From: Gordonia asplenii
GTDB lineage: Bacteria > Actinomycetota > Actinomycetes > Mycobacteriales > Mycobacteriaceae
NCBI RefSeq assembly: GCF_012933505.1
Contig: NZ_JABBNB010000002.1
Coordinates: 124,001-188,000 of the forward strand
Direction of reading: 5' to 3'
Length of the DNA: 64,000 bases
A program made the translations under genes and the position numbers. The notes beneath the pieces were generated by a model. The model made no database searches, was not told the origin of the DNA, and worked only from the letters and a program-made list of their open reading frames with translations. Below, piece by piece: positions 26,316 through 39,926 of this stretch (the first letter of the stretch is position 1; every line of letters begins with the position of its first letter).

Positions 26316-29300
26316 TCAGTGTTCCTTTCGGTGTTGGGCGTTTCGACTCGGACGATGTCGCGTCTTCGTGACCGACAATTCGGACGCGAACTGTGTGACG
26401 TTGTCGGGCAACAACATTCGGGCGTGGCTGCAGTCCACCCGGATATCGGCTACCCGGCCGGTGATGCGGTCGACCCAGTCCTGGCGTGCTTGCCGATCGC
26501 GGGCCGGGCCGCCGGTCGCGCTCACGAAGACGGCGTCGCCGACGAAGGTGCGCGGCTGCCACGACGCGGCCAGTCCGCCGGCGGCGGTGAAGGCCGCGTG
26601 GATCGCGGACAGATCCTCGGGTGAGAGGTCGGTGAGCGGGCCGTCACCGTCGGCGACGGCGGCCAACGCGGTCGCGAGATCCGGCTCACCGGTCATCGCC
26701 GAGGTGTCGACTCCCAACTCGCCCAACAGTTCTCGGATCGATTCGGTGTGGTCGAGGTCGGGATGGTCGGCGAGGACGAACGAGTCCAGCAGAATCAGCT
26801 TGCCGACGTCGTCGCCGGTGCGCTGCAGTCGCACCGCCATCTCCTGGGCGATCAGCCCGCCGAGCGACCAGCCGAGCAGGTGGTATGGCCCGCGGGGCAC
26901 CACCTCGCGGATCCGTGCGACGTAGTCGGCGGCCAGTGCACCGACGTCGGTCGCCGGCGCCGCGCCGCTGAGTACGGGGTTCTGCAGACCGTACACGGTC
27001 CGCTCGGCGTCGACGTGTGGCAGCAGGCTGGTGAAACTCCACGCCAGCCCGATCGCCGGGTGGACGACGATCAGCGGCGGGTTGTCCGCCGACGCCGGCG
27101 CGGTTCCCGCGCGCAAGGTGAGCAGTGGTGCCAGCGCGGGGGAGGTGCGGGTACCGGCGTCGGCGTCGAACGCCGCGGCGAGTTCGGCCGGGGTGGGAGC
27201 GGCGAACACGTCGGGTACCGTCACCTCGCAGCCCTGCTCGCGCAGCCGCGTCACGACCGTCGTCGCCAGCAGGGAGTCACCGCCGATGTCGAAGAAGTTG
27301 TCGTCGGCGCCGACGGAGCCGGCACCGAGGACATCGGCGAAGACCTGCGCGACCTGTGCTTCGGCGGACGACCGTGCTTCCCGGCCGCTCACCCGTGCCG
27401 GGGCGGGCAGCGCGGCGCGGTCGACCTTGCCGACGGCCGTCATCGGCACGTGGTCGACCGCGGTGATCGTCGCGGGAACCATATGCCGCGGCAGGGTGCG
27501 CGCCAGGGCGCGTCGCAGCTGCGCGGTGTCGAGCCCGGCGTCGTCGACGGTCACGTAGCTGTGCAACACCGTGGATCCCGACGTCGTGTCGGTGATCGTC
27601 ACCGCCGAACGGACATCCGGGAGTGCACTCAGGGCGTTGTCGATTTCGCTGAGCTCCACCCGGAAGCCGCGCACCTGCACCTGGTTGTCGGCGCGGTCGA
27701 CGTAGTCGAGCGTGCCAGTAGGTGTCCAGCGGACGCGGTCGCCGGTGCGATACATCCGCTGACCCGCGAACTGCCCGCCGAGCGTCATCGGTGCCGCAAC
27801 GAACCTGGCGGCGGTGAGCGACGCGCGACCGTGATAGCCGCGCGTGACTTGACCGCCCAGCAGATACAAGTCGCCGACGACGCCGGTGGGCACCGCATGC
27901 AGCCGCTCGTCGAGGACCACGACTCCCACGCCGAGGTGCGGACGTCCGATCGTGACGTGATCGTCGACGCTCAGCGGCGCGGATTCGGTTGTGATGACGG
28001 TGGTCTCGGTCGGGCCGTACACGTTGCGCAGGTTGCGTCCCGGCGCCCAGCGTCGCACGAGGTCGGGGGAGACGGCCTCGCCGCCGACCGCCAGCGTGGT
28101 CAGTTCGGGCACCTCGTCGGGGGTCATGCTGGCCACCGCGGCCGGCGTGATGAACGCGTGCGACACGTGATGGCGGCTCAGGAAGCCGGCCAGATCGGCG
28201 CCGCCGAAGATCGTCGTCGGCGCGACCACGAGCGTCGCCGAACCGGCGGCGGCCAGCAGGAACTCCAGCACCGATGCGTCGAAACTCGGCGAGGCGAAAT
28301 GCAGGACCCGCGCGTCGGGCGTGGGGGCCATCGCGTCGTCGAGCGCGTCGTGCACCGCCCCCAGTCCGCTGTGCGGCACGAGCACTCCCTTCGGGGTGCC
28401 CGTCGAACCGGACGTGTAGATGATGTAGGCCAGCTGATCCGGGTGGATGGCCCAGCCGCGTTCGGCGGCAGTCACCGGTGCCGTCGACATCGTCGAAAGT
28501 TGTTCTGCGACAGCCGGATCATCAAGCTCGACGGCGGTCAGCCCGCTCGCGCAGGCTGGGGCGTGCTGGCCGTCGGTGATGATCATCGTCGCGCCGGAGT
28601 CGCCGATCATGTGCTCGATCCGCTGGGCCGGGTAGGTCGGGTCGACCGGCACGTAGGCTGCGCCGGACCGCACGATCGCCCAGATCGCCACGATCGCGTC
28701 GATCGAACGCGACATCGCCATCGCCACAACCGTTTCCGGGTGGCGTGCGGCGCCGCGCGCGATCAGCAGCCGGGCGAGTTGATTGCTCCGCTCGGCGAGC
28801 TCCCGGTAGGTGAGGGTGACTGCGCACCCCGAAGCGGACTGGCCGACGACGGCGAGGCCCGACGGGTTGCGTCGCACCGCGTCGTCGAGGAGATCGGCGA
28901 AGGTGCGCGGCGCGGCGGCGGGTGGGCCGGTCACCGGGCACAGTGCGTCGACTTCGAGGGGATCGGTGATCCGGATGTCGCCGACGGCCCGCTGCGGATC
29001 TGCGGTGAGGGCGCGCACGACCCGCAGCAGCCGGACCCCGAAGAGTTCGGCACTCTCGCCCAGGTAGCGCCGGCGCGCGTAGGTCATCGACAACGTGGGC
29101 CGCGGAGCCGCGCCGCTCATCCCGGTGACCGTGAACTGTAGATCGAATTTCGATGTCGGCGAATCGATTTCGGAGATCTCCCCGGCGAGGTCGTCGACGA
29201 TCCGCAGCTGCTGCCCGGTGATCGAGTCCGCGTAGTCGTGCACCGACAACGCCACCTGGAACAACGGATGCCGACCGGGCAGGCGCGGCGGATTGACACG

Positions 29301-32300
29301 GGCGATCACGTCGTCGAATGGGGCGTCGAGGTGCTCCCAGGTGTCCAGATCGGCGTCGCGCACCGCGTCGAGCAGGCTCTGCGCGGTCGCCGCCGGATCG
29401 ACGGCGGTGCGCAGGGCTACCGTGTTGACGAACATTCCGACGATTCCGCGGTAGTCCTCGCCGGCCGCCGACCGATTGGCCACCGGGGACCCGACGACGA
29501 TGTCGTGTCCGACGCCGAGCCGATGCAGGAGGATCACCAGTGCCGTGTGCAGCACGGTGAACACCGAGGTGGTGTTGTCGCGGGCGAACTCTGCCACCGC
29601 GTCGCGCAGATCGGGGTCGATGGGTAGCGATAGGGTCGCGCCGCCGGGTTGGTCGCATATTCCGTGGTCGGCGTCCGGACTGGTCTGCGCCGGTGCGCCG
29701 CGGAGCCGATCGGTGAAGAAGCGCAGGTCGTCATCGGCGCAGCGGTCATGCGACCGTACGGCGTAGTCGCGGTAGTCGATGCGGGCCGGTTGCCAGCCTC
29801 GTGTCCGCCCGCCGACGCGTTCGCGGTAGGCGGCGATGAGGTCGGCGACGACGATCGGCATCGACGCTCCGTCGGCCGCGATGTGATGCACCACCAGCAC
29901 GACGGTGTGCGCGGTCCCGACCGAGGTGAGCCCCACCCGCAGCGGGGCGTCGGTGCGCAGGTCGAATGGCGTCACGGCGAGCGACTTGATCAGCGTCTCG
30001 GGGTCGTCGGTGGTCGGCGACAACTTGCCGACGACGTCGCCGGCATCGTCGAGTACCTCGCCGATCGGGCCGTCGGGCGTCTGCGGATACACCGTCCGCA
30101 GCACCGCGTGGCGCGTGACGACGTCACCGAACGCTCCGCGCAGCGCGTCGACGTCGAGGTCGCCGGTCAAGTCCAGCCGCACGCCGATCGCGTAATCCAC
30201 CGAGTCGGGCATGCTCCGCTGCAGCGACCAGAGTCGTTTCTGCATGGGGGCCAACGGAATTCGCGTCGGTCGCGCCACGGTTTCGTCGGCGTCGACGACG
30301 GGTGCGTTCGACGACGCCTCGTCGACGTCGAGCAGTCGGGCCAGCTGCGCGACGACGGGGTTGTCGAAGACGTCGCGTACCCGGATCGGTTCGCCGCGGT
30401 GCACCTGGTTGATGCGGCTGACCAGGGTGGTCGCCTGCAGCGAGGTGCCGCCGGCGTCGAAGAAGTCGTCGTCGGCGCCGACGGTGCGGCCCAGCGCGTC
30501 GCCGAGCAGTTCGGTGAGAATCTTCTCGGCCGGTGTCGCCGGTTCCCGGGCCGGCGTCGATTCGACGGGTGTGGGAGCGGGCAGTGCGGCCCGATCGATC
30601 TTGCCGTTGACCGTCGTCGGCAGGGCGTCGAGGACGGTGATCGCCGACGGAACCATGTGACGGGGAAGGCGTCTCGCGACATGTTCGGCGAGACCCGATG
30701 ATCCGCTTGCCCGCAGTGTCACATAGGACACGAGTCGTGCGGTGTCGCCGGCGCCGTCGACGAGCGTGACCGACGCCGTGACGTCGGAGTGCGACGTCAG
30801 CGCGGCGTCGACCTCGTCGAGTTCGATGCGGAATCCGCGCACCTTGACCTGACGGTCGCTGCGACCGTGATAGGTGAGCACTCCGTCGACGTCCATCGAC
30901 GCGACGTCGCCGGTGCGATACATGCGCGCGCCGGCGGGGAGGCCCGGCAGGTCGGGTGCCGCCACGAACCTGCCGGCGGTGAGCGCTGCCCTGCCGAGGT
31001 AGCCGCGTGCCAGCCCGGGGCCGATCAGATAGAGGTCGCCGGGGGTGTGCGGGGGCAGAATGCGCAACTGCCGATCCAGGACGACGGCCCGGCAGTCGTC
31101 GACCGGGGTGCCGATGGTGATCGGCTCGCCGGGCGTCAACTCCGACATGGTGGCCACGATGGTGGTCTCGGTCGGTCCGTAGCAATTGAGGAACCTGCGT
31201 CCCGGCCGGCTCCACCTGGTCACCAGGTCGGTGCTGAAGGATTCGCCGCCGACGGCCAGGCAGCGCAGATCCGGCAGGTCGCGCGGCTGTGCCGGCGCCA
31301 GGGCGGCGGGCGTCACGAACGCGTGGGTCACCGCCTGCGTGGCCAGGATGTCGACGAGTTCGTCGCCGCCGTAGACGCTCGGCGCGGCGACGATCATCGT
31401 CGCTCCGGCGTCGACGGCGAGCAGCAGTTCGAGCATCGCGGCGTCGAAGCTGGGAGACGCGAAATGCAGGGTCCGATCCTCGCCGGTGACGCCGTAGCGC
31501 CGGGTCTGGGACCGGGCGAATGCGGCGAGACCGCGGTGCGTGACCGATACGCCCTTCGGGGTTCCGGTGGTCCCCGAGGTGTAGATCACGTAGGCGCAGC
31601 TGTCTGCTCGGCGTTCGCGCGGCGACTGCGCTGTGGACCGCTGATCGGTCAGGTCGTCGGTCGTCAGCCACCAGATGCCGCGCGGTACGGAGTCGAATTT
31701 CTCGCGCGAGGTGATGCCGAGTACCGCGCCCGAGTCGGCGATCATGTGGGCCACCCGCTGCTCGGGATAGCGCTGGTCGATGGGCAGGATCGCGGCACCC
31801 GCTTTGGTGACGGCCCACACGGCCAGTACCGACTCGATGGACCGGTCGAGCGCGACCGCCACCACGTCGTCGGCGCCGACGCCGAACGACGTCAGTACCC
31901 GCGACCAGGCGTCGGACAGTTCGCCCGCGGCACGATAGGACAGGGTTCGGGATCCGTCGTCGAGGGCGGGTGCGTCGCCGCGGCGGGCGACGGCGTCGTC
32001 GATCAGATCGGCGAGGTGGCGCGGCGGGATGCGGTCCGTGGTGGACACCGGTGCCGGGGCGCCGGGCAATGCGACGGAGTAGTCGCCCACCCGCCGAGCC
32101 GGGTCGGCGGCGACGCCACCGATCAGCGTGACGAAGCGCTGCGCGACGTCGGTGATCCGGGCATGGCTGAAAAGTGCTGTGTCGTAAGTGAATCGGGCGA
32201 TGCCGGCGCGGATACGAACTTCCAGATCGAACCGCGAGCTGCCGGTCTCGACCTCGGCCGCCGACACCTGCAGGCCGTCGAAGGCGTCCGTGAGCCGCTT

Positions 32301-35300
32301 CGCGTCGAACAGCGCGTCGTCGACGGTGAGCACGATCTGGAACAGCGGGTGACGTCCGCTGCGTGCCGGGCCGACGGCGGCGACGAGTTGTTCGAAGGGC
32401 ATGTCCGCATGGGAGAGGGCGTCGACGTCGGCGCGGCGGACGTCGGCGAGGAGATCGGCGAACGTCGCGTCGGAACGGACCGCGACCCGCAACGGCACGG
32501 AGTTGACGAACATGCCGACCAGATCGGCGAGTCGTGGGTCGGCGCGACCGGCGACCGGGGTGCCGATGACGATATCGCTTGTGCCCGAACCGATGTGGAC
32601 GTCCGCGTCGGCGTGCATCCGATGCAACAGCACCGCCAGCACCGCGTGTGCGGTCATGAAAGCCGTTGCGCCGGAACCGTTCTGTGCGATCACCGCCTCG
32701 TGGAGAGCATCGCCGATCTCGACGTCGACGAATCCGGTGACGTCGTCGTCAGACGGTGCGGTGGTGACATCGGCTGCCAGTGCCGGACCGCCGTCGACGT
32801 CGGCGAGTGTGCCGCGCCACCACTGGGACAGTTCGTCGATCCGGCTGACCGCATCGTCGGACACCTGATCGGCGGTGCGCAGCGACTCCGACTGCCAGCG
32901 CAGGTAGTCGCGATAGGTCACCGGCAACGGCCGATCGTCGGGCGTGCGGCCCGCGTGCAGGTCGGCGTAGGCGCCGGCGATGTCGCGGGCCAGCGGGGTC
33001 AGCGACGCGCCGTCGGCCGCGATGTGATGGATCACGACGGTGAGGCGGTGCACGTCGTCGGCGCCGTCGAGGCGGTGCAGTGCAACCCGTATCGGTGCGT
33101 CGGTCGTCAAGTCGAACGGTGCGCGAGCCAGCGCACGCGACCGCTGCTGCCACGTCGGCTCGTCGACGACCTCGGCGTGCAGCCGGCCCACCACGGCGTG
33201 GGCGGGCCGAACATCCAGAACAGGGCGGCCGTCGGAAGCCGGATAGATCGTGCGCAACGGTTCGTGGCGGTCGACGGCGTGGCGCAGGGCCGCCCCGAGC
33301 GCGTCGACGTCGAGGTCACCGCCGAGTTCGAGGGCGAATGCGATGTTGTAGGACCCGCCCGCGTCGGCCGAGTCGTTCGGCCCGTCGAATTGGTTGAGGA
33401 ACCACAGCTGTTGCTGAGCGGGTCCCGGCTCCACGTGTGCGTCGGGGTCGTGGGTCAACGGCACCGGAGCGGGCCCGGCGTCGGCGTCGGCGGGAGTGGC
33501 TCCGATCAGGCGGGCGATCGCCCAGACCCGCGCATCGTCGAAGAGCGCCCGGACCGGGACGCGCACCGACGCCTGTAATTCGAGTCCGGCGGCGAGCCGG
33601 GTCGCCAGCAGTGAGTTTCCACCGTTCTCGAAGAAGTCGTGCTCCCGGCCGACGGTGCCGACGTCGAGCCCGAGCACGTCGGCGACCATCGCTGCGACGG
33701 TGCGCTCGGCGTCGGTGCGGGGCGCGACGTAGTCGACGACGGGCAGTTCGGGGCTCGGCAGCGCCCGCAGATCCACCTTGCCGATCGGCGTGGTGGGGAT
33801 CCGATCGAGTGCGACCACGGTGGAGGGCACCATGTGTTTGGGCAGCCGATCGGCCAGGCGGTCACGCAGCTCGCCGACGTCGCCCGCGCACAGCCCGGGC
33901 CCGGCGACGTAGGAGACCAGGCGGGCGTCCTCGCCCTCCCCGGTCACGACGGTGACGGCGTCGCGTACCTCGTCGACGGCGACGAGGGCGGCATCGATCT
34001 CGCCGAGTTCGATGCGGTGGCCGCGTACCTTCGTCTGATGGTCGGCTCGGCCGCGGAACTCCAGCGTGTGATCCGAGCGCCATCGGACCAGGTCACCGGT
34101 GCGATACATCCGCTCGCCCGGTTCGGCGTAGGGGTTGGCCACGAATCGTTTCGACGTCAGCGGACGCACTCCGTGGTATCCGCGTGCCAGGTGGGTTCCG
34201 CAGAGATACAACTCGCCGACGGTACCGGGTGCAACGGGACGCAGCAGCTCGTCGAGGACCAGTGCGGCGACACCGCGGATCGGGCGGCCGATCGTCACCG
34301 CGTCGGTGGGGGAGATGTCGTGGCTCATCGTTGCGACGACGGTGGCCTCGGTGGGTCCGTATGCGTTGAACAGATGTTTGCCCGCCGACCACCGCCGCAC
34401 CGATTCGACGTTGGGATGTTCGCCGCCGATGACCAGCGTGTCGAGGTCGGGAAGATCGTCGGGGGACATCGTCGACAGCAGTGACGGCGTCAGGAACGCA
34501 TGTGTCACGCGGGCATCGGCCATCACCTCCGCCAATTCTCGGCCGCCGACGATGCCGGGCGGCACGATGTGCATCGACGCCGCCGCGCTGACCGCCATCA
34601 GCGTCTCGAGCACCGATGCGTCGAAACTCGGCGAGGCGAGGTGCAGCGTGCGGCTCGACGGGGTCAGGCCCAGCCGCGACACCTGCTCGGCGGCGAAGTC
34701 GCCGAGCCCGCGGTGGCTGACCACCACGCCCTTCGGAACGCCGGTCGTGCCGGAGGTGTAGATGAGGTAGGCGGGCTGGTCGACGGCCGTCGGGGCGCGA
34801 CGCTCATCGTCGGATATCCTTGTGTCCGAGCGGGATTCGCAGTCCGAGCGAGTCTGCGGATCGTCCAGATCGATGAACGTGACACCGTCGATCGAGGGCG
34901 CCTGCCCGCCGGCGGTGACCAGCAACCGGGCCCCCGAGTCGGCCAGCATGAACGCCGTGCGTGCTGCCGGATAGGCGGGGTCGATGGGCACCCAGGCCGC
35001 TCCGGTGCGCACCACCGCCCACACGGCCACCACCCAGTCGATGCCGCGCGGCAACGACAGCGCGACGAAGTCTTCCGGACCCGCGCCCGCGTCGATCAGC
35101 AACCGGGCCAAGCGATTCGACGCCGCGTCCAATTCGCGATACGACATCGCGGCACCGTCGGCGGCGTGCGTGACGGCCGTTCGCTCCGGCTCGCTGGTGA
35201 CCGCGGCGGTCAGCAGTCGGGACAGGTGCTCGGCGCGGCGGGATCCGGTGCCGGTCGCGGGCACGAGGTCGAAACGTTCCGACGGTGCCAGGATGCAGGT

Positions 35301-38300
35301 GTCGCCGACACTGGTGGCCGGATCGTCGACGACCGTGTGCAGCAGCCGGATTAGTCGATCCGCCATCGCGGCGACGGTGTCTCGGTCGAAGAGCGCTGTG
35401 GCATAGGAGATCTCGACGACGGAGTCACTCGCGTCGCCGCGGTCGGTGAAGGTGAACTCCAGGTCGAATTTGGCTGTCTGCGTATCGACGCGGGCGGTCG
35501 TGGCCGACAGACCCGCGAAGTCGAGGTCGACCTGCGAGGTGCCTTCGACCGCCACGGACACGTCGAAATACGGTTGACCGCTGCTGCTGCGCGGCGGGTT
35601 GAGCTCGGTGACCAGACGATCGAACGGTACGTCGGCGTGGTCGAAGGCGGCCAGATCAGCGTCGCGGACGACGTCGAGCAGGGCGGCGAACGACGACTGC
35701 TTGTCCACCGATGTCCGCAGCACCAGGGTGTTGACGAACATGCCGACGAGGTCGTCGAGGTCGCTGTCGCCGCGCCCGGACACCGGGGTGCCGACGACGA
35801 TGTCGTCGGATCCCGACATGCCGCGCAGCAGCGCCGCGACCGCGGCGTGGCACACCATGAACATGGTGACCGAGTGATCGGCCGCCAGTTCGGCGAGTGC
35901 GGAGCGCGTGCGCTGATCGATCTGCGCGCGCACCGTCGCGCCGCGTCGCTCGGCGAGTCCCGTCGGCGCCCGGTCGTACGGGAGGTCGGAGTCGACCGGG
36001 GCTCCGGCGAGTGCTCGCCGCCAGAAGTCGATCTGCTCGTCTGCACTCGACGCGGGAGCGTCGAGCCAGGCGCCACGGTCGGCGCTGATCTGGCGGTAGG
36101 TGGTCGGCAGCGCCGCGAACTCGGGTGCGCGGCGCTCGAGCCGGGACCGGTAGGCGGTCGCGAAGTCGTGTGCGAACGGCACCAGCGACCAGCCGTCGGC
36201 AGCGATGTGGTGTACCACCACCGCAAGAGTGTGGTCGTGGCTGCTGTGCCGGATCAACCGGGCGCGGATGGGCAACTCGACGGAGAGATCGAACGGTTGT
36301 GCCGCGAAATCGCGGATGCCGGCGGAATCGGCGGGGGTCGCGGTGATCGTGGGGACGTCGACGAGGTGGTCGTCGGCTGCCACGACATGTTGGCAGGCTT
36401 GTCCGCCGTCGTCGACGACCGTCGTCCGCAACGGCTCGTGACGGGCGACGACGTCGGCGAGGGCCGACCGCAGCGCCTCGACGTCGAGGTCGCCGACGAG
36501 CCGGACGGTGAACGGCATGTTGTAGGCGCCGGCCGCGTCGGGATCGAGCTGCCCGGCCAGCCAGAGCCGATGTTGTGCGGGGGACAGCGGTACCGGACCG
36601 TCGATGGATACGTGGGGCAGCGCGAGACCGCCCGCTCTCGGCGCGGTGGCAGAAGAGGATGCTTGGGCCGCGCGGACCGCTTCGGCGATGTCGGACAGGT
36701 CGGCGCTGTCGAATATCGTGCGTAGGCCGATCTGGACGCCGGTCGCGGCGCGCAGCCGCGCGGCGATCCGTGTCGCCGACAGCGAGTTGCCGCCCGATTC
36801 GAACACGCCCGCGGTCATCGAGACCGATTCCACACCGAGCACCGTGCACACGACGTCGTGCACGAGTGTTTCGAGTTCGCTTGCCGGCGAACGATTCTCG
36901 GCGCCGCCGAGATCCGGGGTCGGCAACGCCCGACGATCCAGTTTGCCGTTGGCCGTCGTCGGCAGGCTGTCGCAGATCAGCACGACGGCGGGCACCATGT
37001 GATCGGGCAGCAGGGCGGTCAGCTCGGTGCGCAGATTCCGGCCGGCGAGCCCGTCGCCCGCGACGTAGCCGACGACGACGGCGTCGGCGGCCAGATCCTC
37101 GCGCAGCACGACGGCAGCGGCACGCACGCCGGCCAGGGTGGTCAGCGCCGCCTCGATCTCGCCGAGTTCCACCCGCTGTCCGCGGATCTTCACCTGGGAA
37201 TCGCTGCGGCCCAGGTACTCCAACTCGCCGTCGGGGCGGCGTCGGGCCAGATCACCGGTCCGGTAGAGGCGTTCGCCGGTGCCGAAGGGATCCGCCACGA
37301 AGCGACCGGCCGTCAGGTCGGCCCGGCTGCGGTAGCCGCGCGCCAGCTGAACGCCGCCAAGGTAGAGGTCGCCGACCGCGCCGTCGGGCATCGGCACCAG
37401 CCGGCGGTCGAGGACGTGCACCGTCGTGTTCCAGACCGGGCGGCCGATGGGAATCGCGGAACCCGTTGCCGCGCAATGATTGTGGTAGGTGACGTCGATG
37501 GCCGCCTCGGTGGGGCCGTACAGGTTGTGAATCGGGGCCGCGGTGATCTCGGCGGTCGCCGCGACCGTGCGCTCGGTGAGCGCTTCGCCACTGGTGAAGA
37601 TCATCCGCAGGCTCGACAACGCCGAGCGTGCGTCGGTGTCGGAACCGAGGACGTCGGCGAAGGTGGACAGCATCGACGGCACGAAATGTGTTGCGGTCAC
37701 CTGCTGCTCGGCGATGATCCGGCGCAGATACCACGGGTCGCGGTGCCCGCCGGGTCGTGCGACGACCAGTGCCGCGCCGCTGATCAGCGGCCAGAAGTAC
37801 TCCCACACCGAGACGTCGAAGGTGCACGGCGTCTTGAGCAGCACCCGGTCCGACGGCGTCAGGTCGTAGGTGTGTTGCATCCATCGCAACCGGTTCACGA
37901 TGGACCGATGGCTGATCAGCACGCCCTTCGGGGCTCCCGTCGATCCAGACGTGAACAGCAGGTAGGCGCCGTTGTCGGGTCGCGGCGACGCTTCGGGTGC
38001 GGCTGAGCGGGTGTCGCTCAGGGCGCCGATCGCGGCGGTGGGCACCGGGAGTTCTCGCGTGGCGTCGTCGGCGGTGATGACCAGTGCCGGTGTGGCGGTG
38101 CCCAGGATGTGGGCCAGGCGCTCGTCCGGTTCGGTCTCCTCGAGCGGCACGAACACCGCACCGCGGGCGATGATCGCGTGCAGGGCGACGACCTGCTCGA
38201 CGCTGCGTGGAAGCATCACGCCGACAACGGTTTCCGGACCGACTCCACGCTGCGCCAAGGCGTCGGCGACGTCGGCGACGCGGGCCCGGAACTCGCCGTA

Positions 38301-39779
38301 GGACAGCGTCGTTCCGTCGGGATCGATGACGGCGGGCTGCGGCCCGAATCGATCCGCTGCGGCGGTGAGCAACTCGGTGAGCGTGGTGTCGCCGATGTCG
38401 ACGATGTCACCGGCGGAGCGTTCGGTCATCGACGCGGTCTCGGCGTCGGACACCAGGCGCACGTCGAGGGCGGGCGTCGTGCCGGCGGCGGCGACGAAGC
38501 GGGTGAGGAAGTCGAGCAGGCGCCCGTGGTGTGCGGCGACCTCGTCAGCGTCGTACACGTTGGGGTTGGCTTCCAGGTCGAGCCGCATGTCGCCGGTCAT
38601 GCAGTCGTAGACGTTGACCGAGGCGTCCTCGACGGGCCCGGTGGACAGGATGTTGAGCGCTCCTGGCAAGGAGCCGAAGTCGATGTGCTCGAAGAACAAC
38701 ATCACGTTGACCATCGGGCCGAAGAATCCCCGCCGCCCGTTCGCCGCGCCCAAGACCTCGCGGGTGATGTCCTCGTGGCGGAAACGCTGGTGACGCAACG
38801 CCTCCTTGATCTCTCCGTTCATCTCCCGCACCAGCTCGCCGAGCTGCTGGTCGGCGCGGATGCGGCTGCGGATCGGGATGACATTCGACGTCAGACCGGC
38901 GCTGGTGCGCAGTATCGCGGTGTCCCGGACCGCGACGGGCAGGCTGATCATGGCCTCGTCGGTGTTGTTGTGGCGAGCCAGGTACAGGGCGACCGCCGCG
39001 GTGAGCACCGACGCCGGGCGGACCCCGAGGTCGTCGGCCAGCGCGCGGACGCCGTCGGCGACGGCAGCGGGAAGCGTCGTCGAGCGGGTGAGGGCGACCG
39101 GTGCCGCGGCGTCGGAGCGGGCGGAGAACGACGTGGCCTGCGGCTCGTCGGCCAGGTGCGCGCGCCAGTGGTCGCGGTCGTCGGCGAACCGTTGTGAGCG
39201 GCGGTAGTCGTCGTCGATCGCGGCGATCTGTGCCATTCCCGCGACGTCGACGTCGGGAACGTCGTGGCCGGTGGTGAAGGCGGTGTAGCGCTGGGCGACC
39301 CGGACCATCATGAACATGGCCGCGTAGCCGTCGAAGGCGAGATGGTGACCCCAGCAGTACCAGATGCTCCGTCCCGCGCCGAGATGCAGCAGATAGGTGG
39401 CCAGCAGCGGGTCGTCGAACAGGTCGACGGTGCGCGAACGATGCTCGTCCATCCACCGCGACGCCGCGGCGCGGGGGTCGTTCTCGTCGGAGAAGTCGCG
39501 GTGGCCCAGTCGGATCCGACTGTCGACGTCGACGACGACCCGCGGTTCGGCCTCGTCGTCGGCGGCGCGGACGAGCCGGATGAGAGCTGCCTCGGTCTCC
39601 ACGGAAGTGTCGGCGACAGCGCGCCCGAGCACGTCGGCGTCGATGTCGCCGTGGAACTCCACGAACGCCGCGACCGACATCGGCACCCCGGGGTCGATCT
39701 GTTGCGCGTAGAAGATCCCCCGTTGCGCCGCGGTCATCGGCAGAGTGCGGGCCTCGTCGTTGGATTGTTCGTCCCTCAC
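26316..39779 (-). CDS. Four-module non-ribosomal peptide synthetase with terminal thioesterase
   Basis: 4,487 residues, C-A-T x4 plus TE. Approximate residues: C1 1-455 (HHLAFDG), A1 465-965, T1 975-1040 (GGNSLSATR), C2 1060-1500 (HHIAADGWS), A2 1530-2020, T2 2030-2100, C3 2125-2560, A3 2590-3075, T3 3085-3155 (GGTSLQATT), C4 3170-3620, A4 3630-4130, T4 4140-4205 (GGDSLLATT), TE 4225-4487 (GWSLGG). By hand, the specificity pocket of A1 reads DVWHFSLID plus Lys, the serine code. A2, A3 and A4 read DALFVGAVV, DALFAGCIV and DALFAGVVI, which I cannot assign. There is no epimerisation or methylation domain. C1 has no upstream carrier, so it may N-acylate Ser (starter C). Start GTG 39779 with AGGAGG 5 nt upstream. 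Product: a tetrapeptide, probably acylated, released by TE. Confidence 0.95.
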   Translation of the reverse strand: MRDEQSNDEARTLPMTAAQRGIFYAQQIDPGVPMSVAAFVEFHGDIDADVLGRAVADTSVETEAALIRLVRAADDEAEPRVVVDVDSRIRLGHRDFSDENDPRAAASRWMDEHRSRTVDLFDDPLLATYLLHLGAGRSIWYCWGHHLAFDGYAAMFMMVRVAQRYTAFTTGHDVPDVDVAGMAQIAAIDDDYRRSQRFADDRDHWRAHLADEPQATSFSARSDAAAPVALTRSTTLPAAVADGVRALADDLGVRPASVLTAAVALYLARHNNTDEAMISLPVAVRDTAILRTSAGLTSNVIPIRSRIRADQQLGELVREMNGEIKEALRHQRFRHEDITREVLGAANGRRGFFGPMVNVMLFFEHIDFGSLPGALNILSTGPVEDASVNVYDCMTGDMRLDLEANPNVYDADEVAAHHGRLLDFLTRFVAAAGTTPALDVRLVSDAETASMTERSAGDIVDIGDTTLTELLTAAADRFGPQPAVIDPDGTTLSYGEFRARVADVADALAQRGVGPETVVGVMLPRSVEQVVALHAIIARGAVFVPLEETEPDERLAHILGTATPALVITADDATRELPVPTAAIGALSDTRSAAPEASPRPDNGAYLLFTSGSTGAPKGVLISHRSIVNRLRWMQHTYDLTPSDRVLLKTPCTFDVSVWEYFWPLISGAALVVARPGGHRDPWYLRRIIAEQQVTATHFVPSMLSTFADVLGSDTDARSALSSLRMIFTSGEALTERTVAATAEITAAPIHNLYGPTEAAIDVTYHNHCAATGSAIPIGRPVWNTTVHVLDRRLVPMPDGAVGDLYLGGVQLARGYRSRADLTAGRFVADPFGTGERLYRTGDLARRRPDGELEYLGRSDSQVKIRGQRVELGEIEAALTTLAGVRAAAVVLREDLAADAVVVGYVAGDGLAGRNLRTELTALLPDHMVPAVVLICDSLPTTANGKLDRRALPTPDLGGAENRSPASELETLVHDVVCTVLGVESVSMTAGVFESGGNSLSATRIAARLRAATGVQIGLRTIFDSADLSDIAEAVRAAQASSSATAPRAGGLALPHVSIDGPVPLSPAQHRLWLAGQLDPDAAGAYNMPFTVRLVGDLDVEALRSALADVVARHEPLRTTVVDDGGQACQHVVAADDHLVDVPTITATPADSAGIRDFAAQPFDLSVELPIRARLIRHSSHDHTLAVVVHHIAADGWSLVPFAHDFATAYRSRLERRAPEFAALPTTYRQISADRGAWLDAPASSADEQIDFWRRALAGAPVDSDLPYDRAPTGLAERRGATVRAQIDQRTRSALAELAADHSVTMFMVCHAAVAALLRGMSGSDDIVVGTPVSGRGDSDLDDLVGMFVNTLVLRTSVDKQSSFAALLDVVRDADLAAFDHADVPFDRLVTELNPPRSSSGQPYFDVSVAVEGTSQVDLDFAGLSATTARVDTQTAKFDLEFTFTDRGDASDSVVEISYATALFDRDTVAAMADRLIRLLHTVVDDPATSVGDTCILAPSERFDLVPATGTGSRRAEHLSRLLTAAVTSEPERTAVTHAADGAAMSYRELDAASNRLARLLIDAGAGPEDFVALSLPRGIDWVVAVWAVVRTGAAWVPIDPAYPAARTAFMLADSGARLLVTAGGQAPSIDGVTFIDLDDPQTRSDCESRSDTRISDDERRAPTAVDQPAYLIYTSGTTGVPKGVVVSHRGLGDFAAEQVSRLGLTPSSRTLHLASPSFDASVLETLMAVSAAASMHIVPPGIVGGRELAEVMADARVTHAFLTPSLLSTMSPDDLPDLDTLVIGGEHPNVESVRRWSAGKHLFNAYGPTEATVVATMSHDISPTDAVTIGRPIRGVAALVLDELLRPVAPGTVGELYLCGTHLARGYHGVRPLTSKRFVANPYAEPGERMYRTGDLVRWRSDHTLEFRGRADHQTKVRGHRIELGEIDAALVAVDEVRDAVTVVTGEGEDARLVSYVAGPGLCAGDVGELRDRLADRLPKHMVPSTVVALDRIPTTPIGKVDLRALPSPELPVVDYVAPRTDAERTVAAMVADVLGLDVGTVGREHDFFENGGNSLLATRLAAGLELQASVRVPVRALFDDARVWAIARLIGATPADADAGPAPVPLTHDPDAHVEPGPAQQQLWFLNQFDGPNDSADAGGSYNIAFALELGGDLDVDALGAALRHAVDRHEPLRTIYPASDGRPVLDVRPAHAVVGRLHAEVVDEPTWQQRSRALARAPFDLTTDAPIRVALHRLDGADDVHRLTVVIHHIAADGASLTPLARDIAGAYADLHAGRTPDDRPLPVTYRDYLRWQSESLRTADQVSDDAVSRIDELSQWWRGTLADVDGGPALAADVTTAPSDDDVTGFVDVEIGDALHEAVIAQNGSGATAFMTAHAVLAVLLHRMHADADVHIGSGTSDIVIGTPVAGRADPRLADLVGMFVNSVPLRVAVRSDATFADLLADVRRADVDALSHADMPFEQLVAAVGPARSGRHPLFQIVLTVDDALFDAKRLTDAFDGLQVSAAEVETGSSRFDLEVRIRAGIARFTYDTALFSHARITDVAQRFVTLIGGVAADPARRVGDYSVALPGAPAPVSTTDRIPPRHLADLIDDAVARRGDAPALDDGSRTLSYRAAGELSDAWSRVLTSFGVGADDVVAVALDRSIESVLAVWAVTKAGAAILPIDQRYPEQRVAHMIADSGAVLGITSREKFDSVPRGIWWLTTDDLTDQRSTAQSPRERRADSCAYVIYTSGTTGTPKGVSVTHRGLAAFARSQTRRYGVTGEDRTLHFASPSFDAAMLELLLAVDAGATMIVAAPSVYGGDELVDILATQAVTHAFVTPAALAPAQPRDLPDLRCLAVGGESFSTDLVTRWSRPGRRFLNCYGPTETTIVATMSELTPGEPITIGTPVDDCRAVVLDRQLRILPPHTPGDLYLIGPGLARGYLGRAALTAGRFVAAPDLPGLPAGARMYRTGDVASMDVDGVLTYHGRSDRQVKVRGFRIELDEVDAALTSHSDVTASVTLVDGAGDTARLVSYVTLRASGSSGLAEHVARRLPRHMVPSAITVLDALPTTVNGKIDRAALPAPTPVESTPAREPATPAEKILTELLGDALGRTVGADDDFFDAGGTSLQATTLVSRINQVHRGEPIRVRDVFDNPVVAQLARLLDVDEASSNAPVVDADETVARPTRIPLAPMQKRLWSLQRSMPDSVDYAIGVRLDLTGDLDVDALRGAFGDVVTRHAVLRTVYPQTPDGPIGEVLDDAGDVVGKLSPTTDDPETLIKSLAVTPFDLRTDAPLRVGLTSVGTAHTVVLVVHHIAADGASMPIVVADLIAAYRERVGGRTRGWQPARIDYRDYAVRSHDRCADDDLRFFTDRLRGAPAQTSPDADHGICDQPGGATLSLPIDPDLRDAVAEFARDNTTSVFTVLHTALVILLHRLGVGHDIVVGSPVANRSAAGEDYRGIVGMFVNTVALRTAVDPAATAQSLLDAVRDADLDTWEHLDAPFDDVIARVNPPRLPGRHPLFQVALSVHDYADSITGQQLRIVDDLAGEISEIDSPTSKFDLQFTVTGMSGAAPRPTLSMTYARRRYLGESAELFGVRLLRVVRALTADPQRAVGDIRITDPLEVDALCPVTGPPAAAPRTFADLLDDAVRRNPSGLAVVGQSASGCAVTLTYRELAERSNQLARLLIARGAARHPETVVAMAMSRSIDAIVAIWAIVRSGAAYVPVDPTYPAQRIEHMIGDSGATMIITDGQHAPACASGLTAVELDDPAVAEQLSTMSTAPVTAAERGWAIHPDQLAYIIYTSGSTGTPKGVLVPHSGLGAVHDALDDAMAPTPDARVLHFASPSFDASVLEFLLAAAGSATLVVAPTTIFGGADLAGFLSRHHVSHAFITPAAVASMTPDEVPELTTLAVGGEAVSPDLVRRWAPGRNLRNVYGPTETTVITTESAPLSVDDHVTIGRPHLGVGVVVLDERLHAVPTGVVGDLYLLGGQVTRGYHGRASLTAARFVAAPMTLGGQFAGQRMYRTGDRVRWTPTGTLDYVDRADNQVQVRGFRVELSEIDNALSALPDVRSAVTITDTTSGSTVLHSYVTVDDAGLDTAQLRRALARTLPRHMVPATITAVDHVPMTAVGKVDRAALPAPARVSGREARSSAEAQVAQVFADVLGAGSVGADDNFFDIGGDSLLATTVVTRLREQGCEVTVPDVFAAPTPAELAAAFDADAGTRTSPALAPLLTLRAGTAPASADNPPLIVVHPAIGLAWSFTSLLPHVDAERTVYGLQNPVLSGAAPATDVGALAADYVARIREVVPRGPYHLLGWSLGGLIAQEMAVRLQRTGDDVGKLILLDSFVLADHPDLDHTESIRELLGELGVDTSAMTGEPDLATALAAVADGDGPLTDLSPEDLSAIHAAFTAAGGLAASWQPRTFVGDAVFVSATGGPARDRQARQDWVDRITGRVADIRVDCSHARMLLPDNVTQFASELSVTKTRHRPSRNAQHRKEH

Positions 39780-39788
39780 GCGATCCTC

Positions 39789-39811
39789 CTTGTGTTCGGC
39801 CGGTACACAAG
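39789..39811. promoter_or_regulatory. Inverted repeat at the NRPS ribosome-binding site
   Basis: Arms CTTGTGT and ACACAAG separated by 9 nt (TCGGCCGGT), touching the strong AGGAGG of the NRPS gene. It could be a repressor operator downstream of the promoter or an RNA hairpin next to the ribosome site. No IdeR-type iron box is visible in the 39780-39926 spacer, which gives no support for iron-regulated siderophore synthesis. Confidence 0.45.
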
Positions 39812-39926
39812 TGCTTCGCGTGGGAGTTGGGTTCGGATGGGTCCGATTTCAAGAAAATTGCATGTTCGCAGGTCAGCGACGGTTTATTCGGTCGACGTCA
39901 TACAACTCTTTAAGTGCGACACACCG

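Noticed and set aside
26748..29141. Long plus-strand frames opposite the NRPS (also 30789-33578)
   Set aside because: Stop-free antisense shadows of a GC-rich gene; composition is Arg/Gly/His-rich with no recognisable domain.
26316..39779. NRPS as a hydroxamate siderophore synthetase
   Set aside because: The Ser code in A1 fits, but there is no ornithine hydroxylase, siderophore receptor or iron box nearby, and the other pockets do not match ornithine codes I know.
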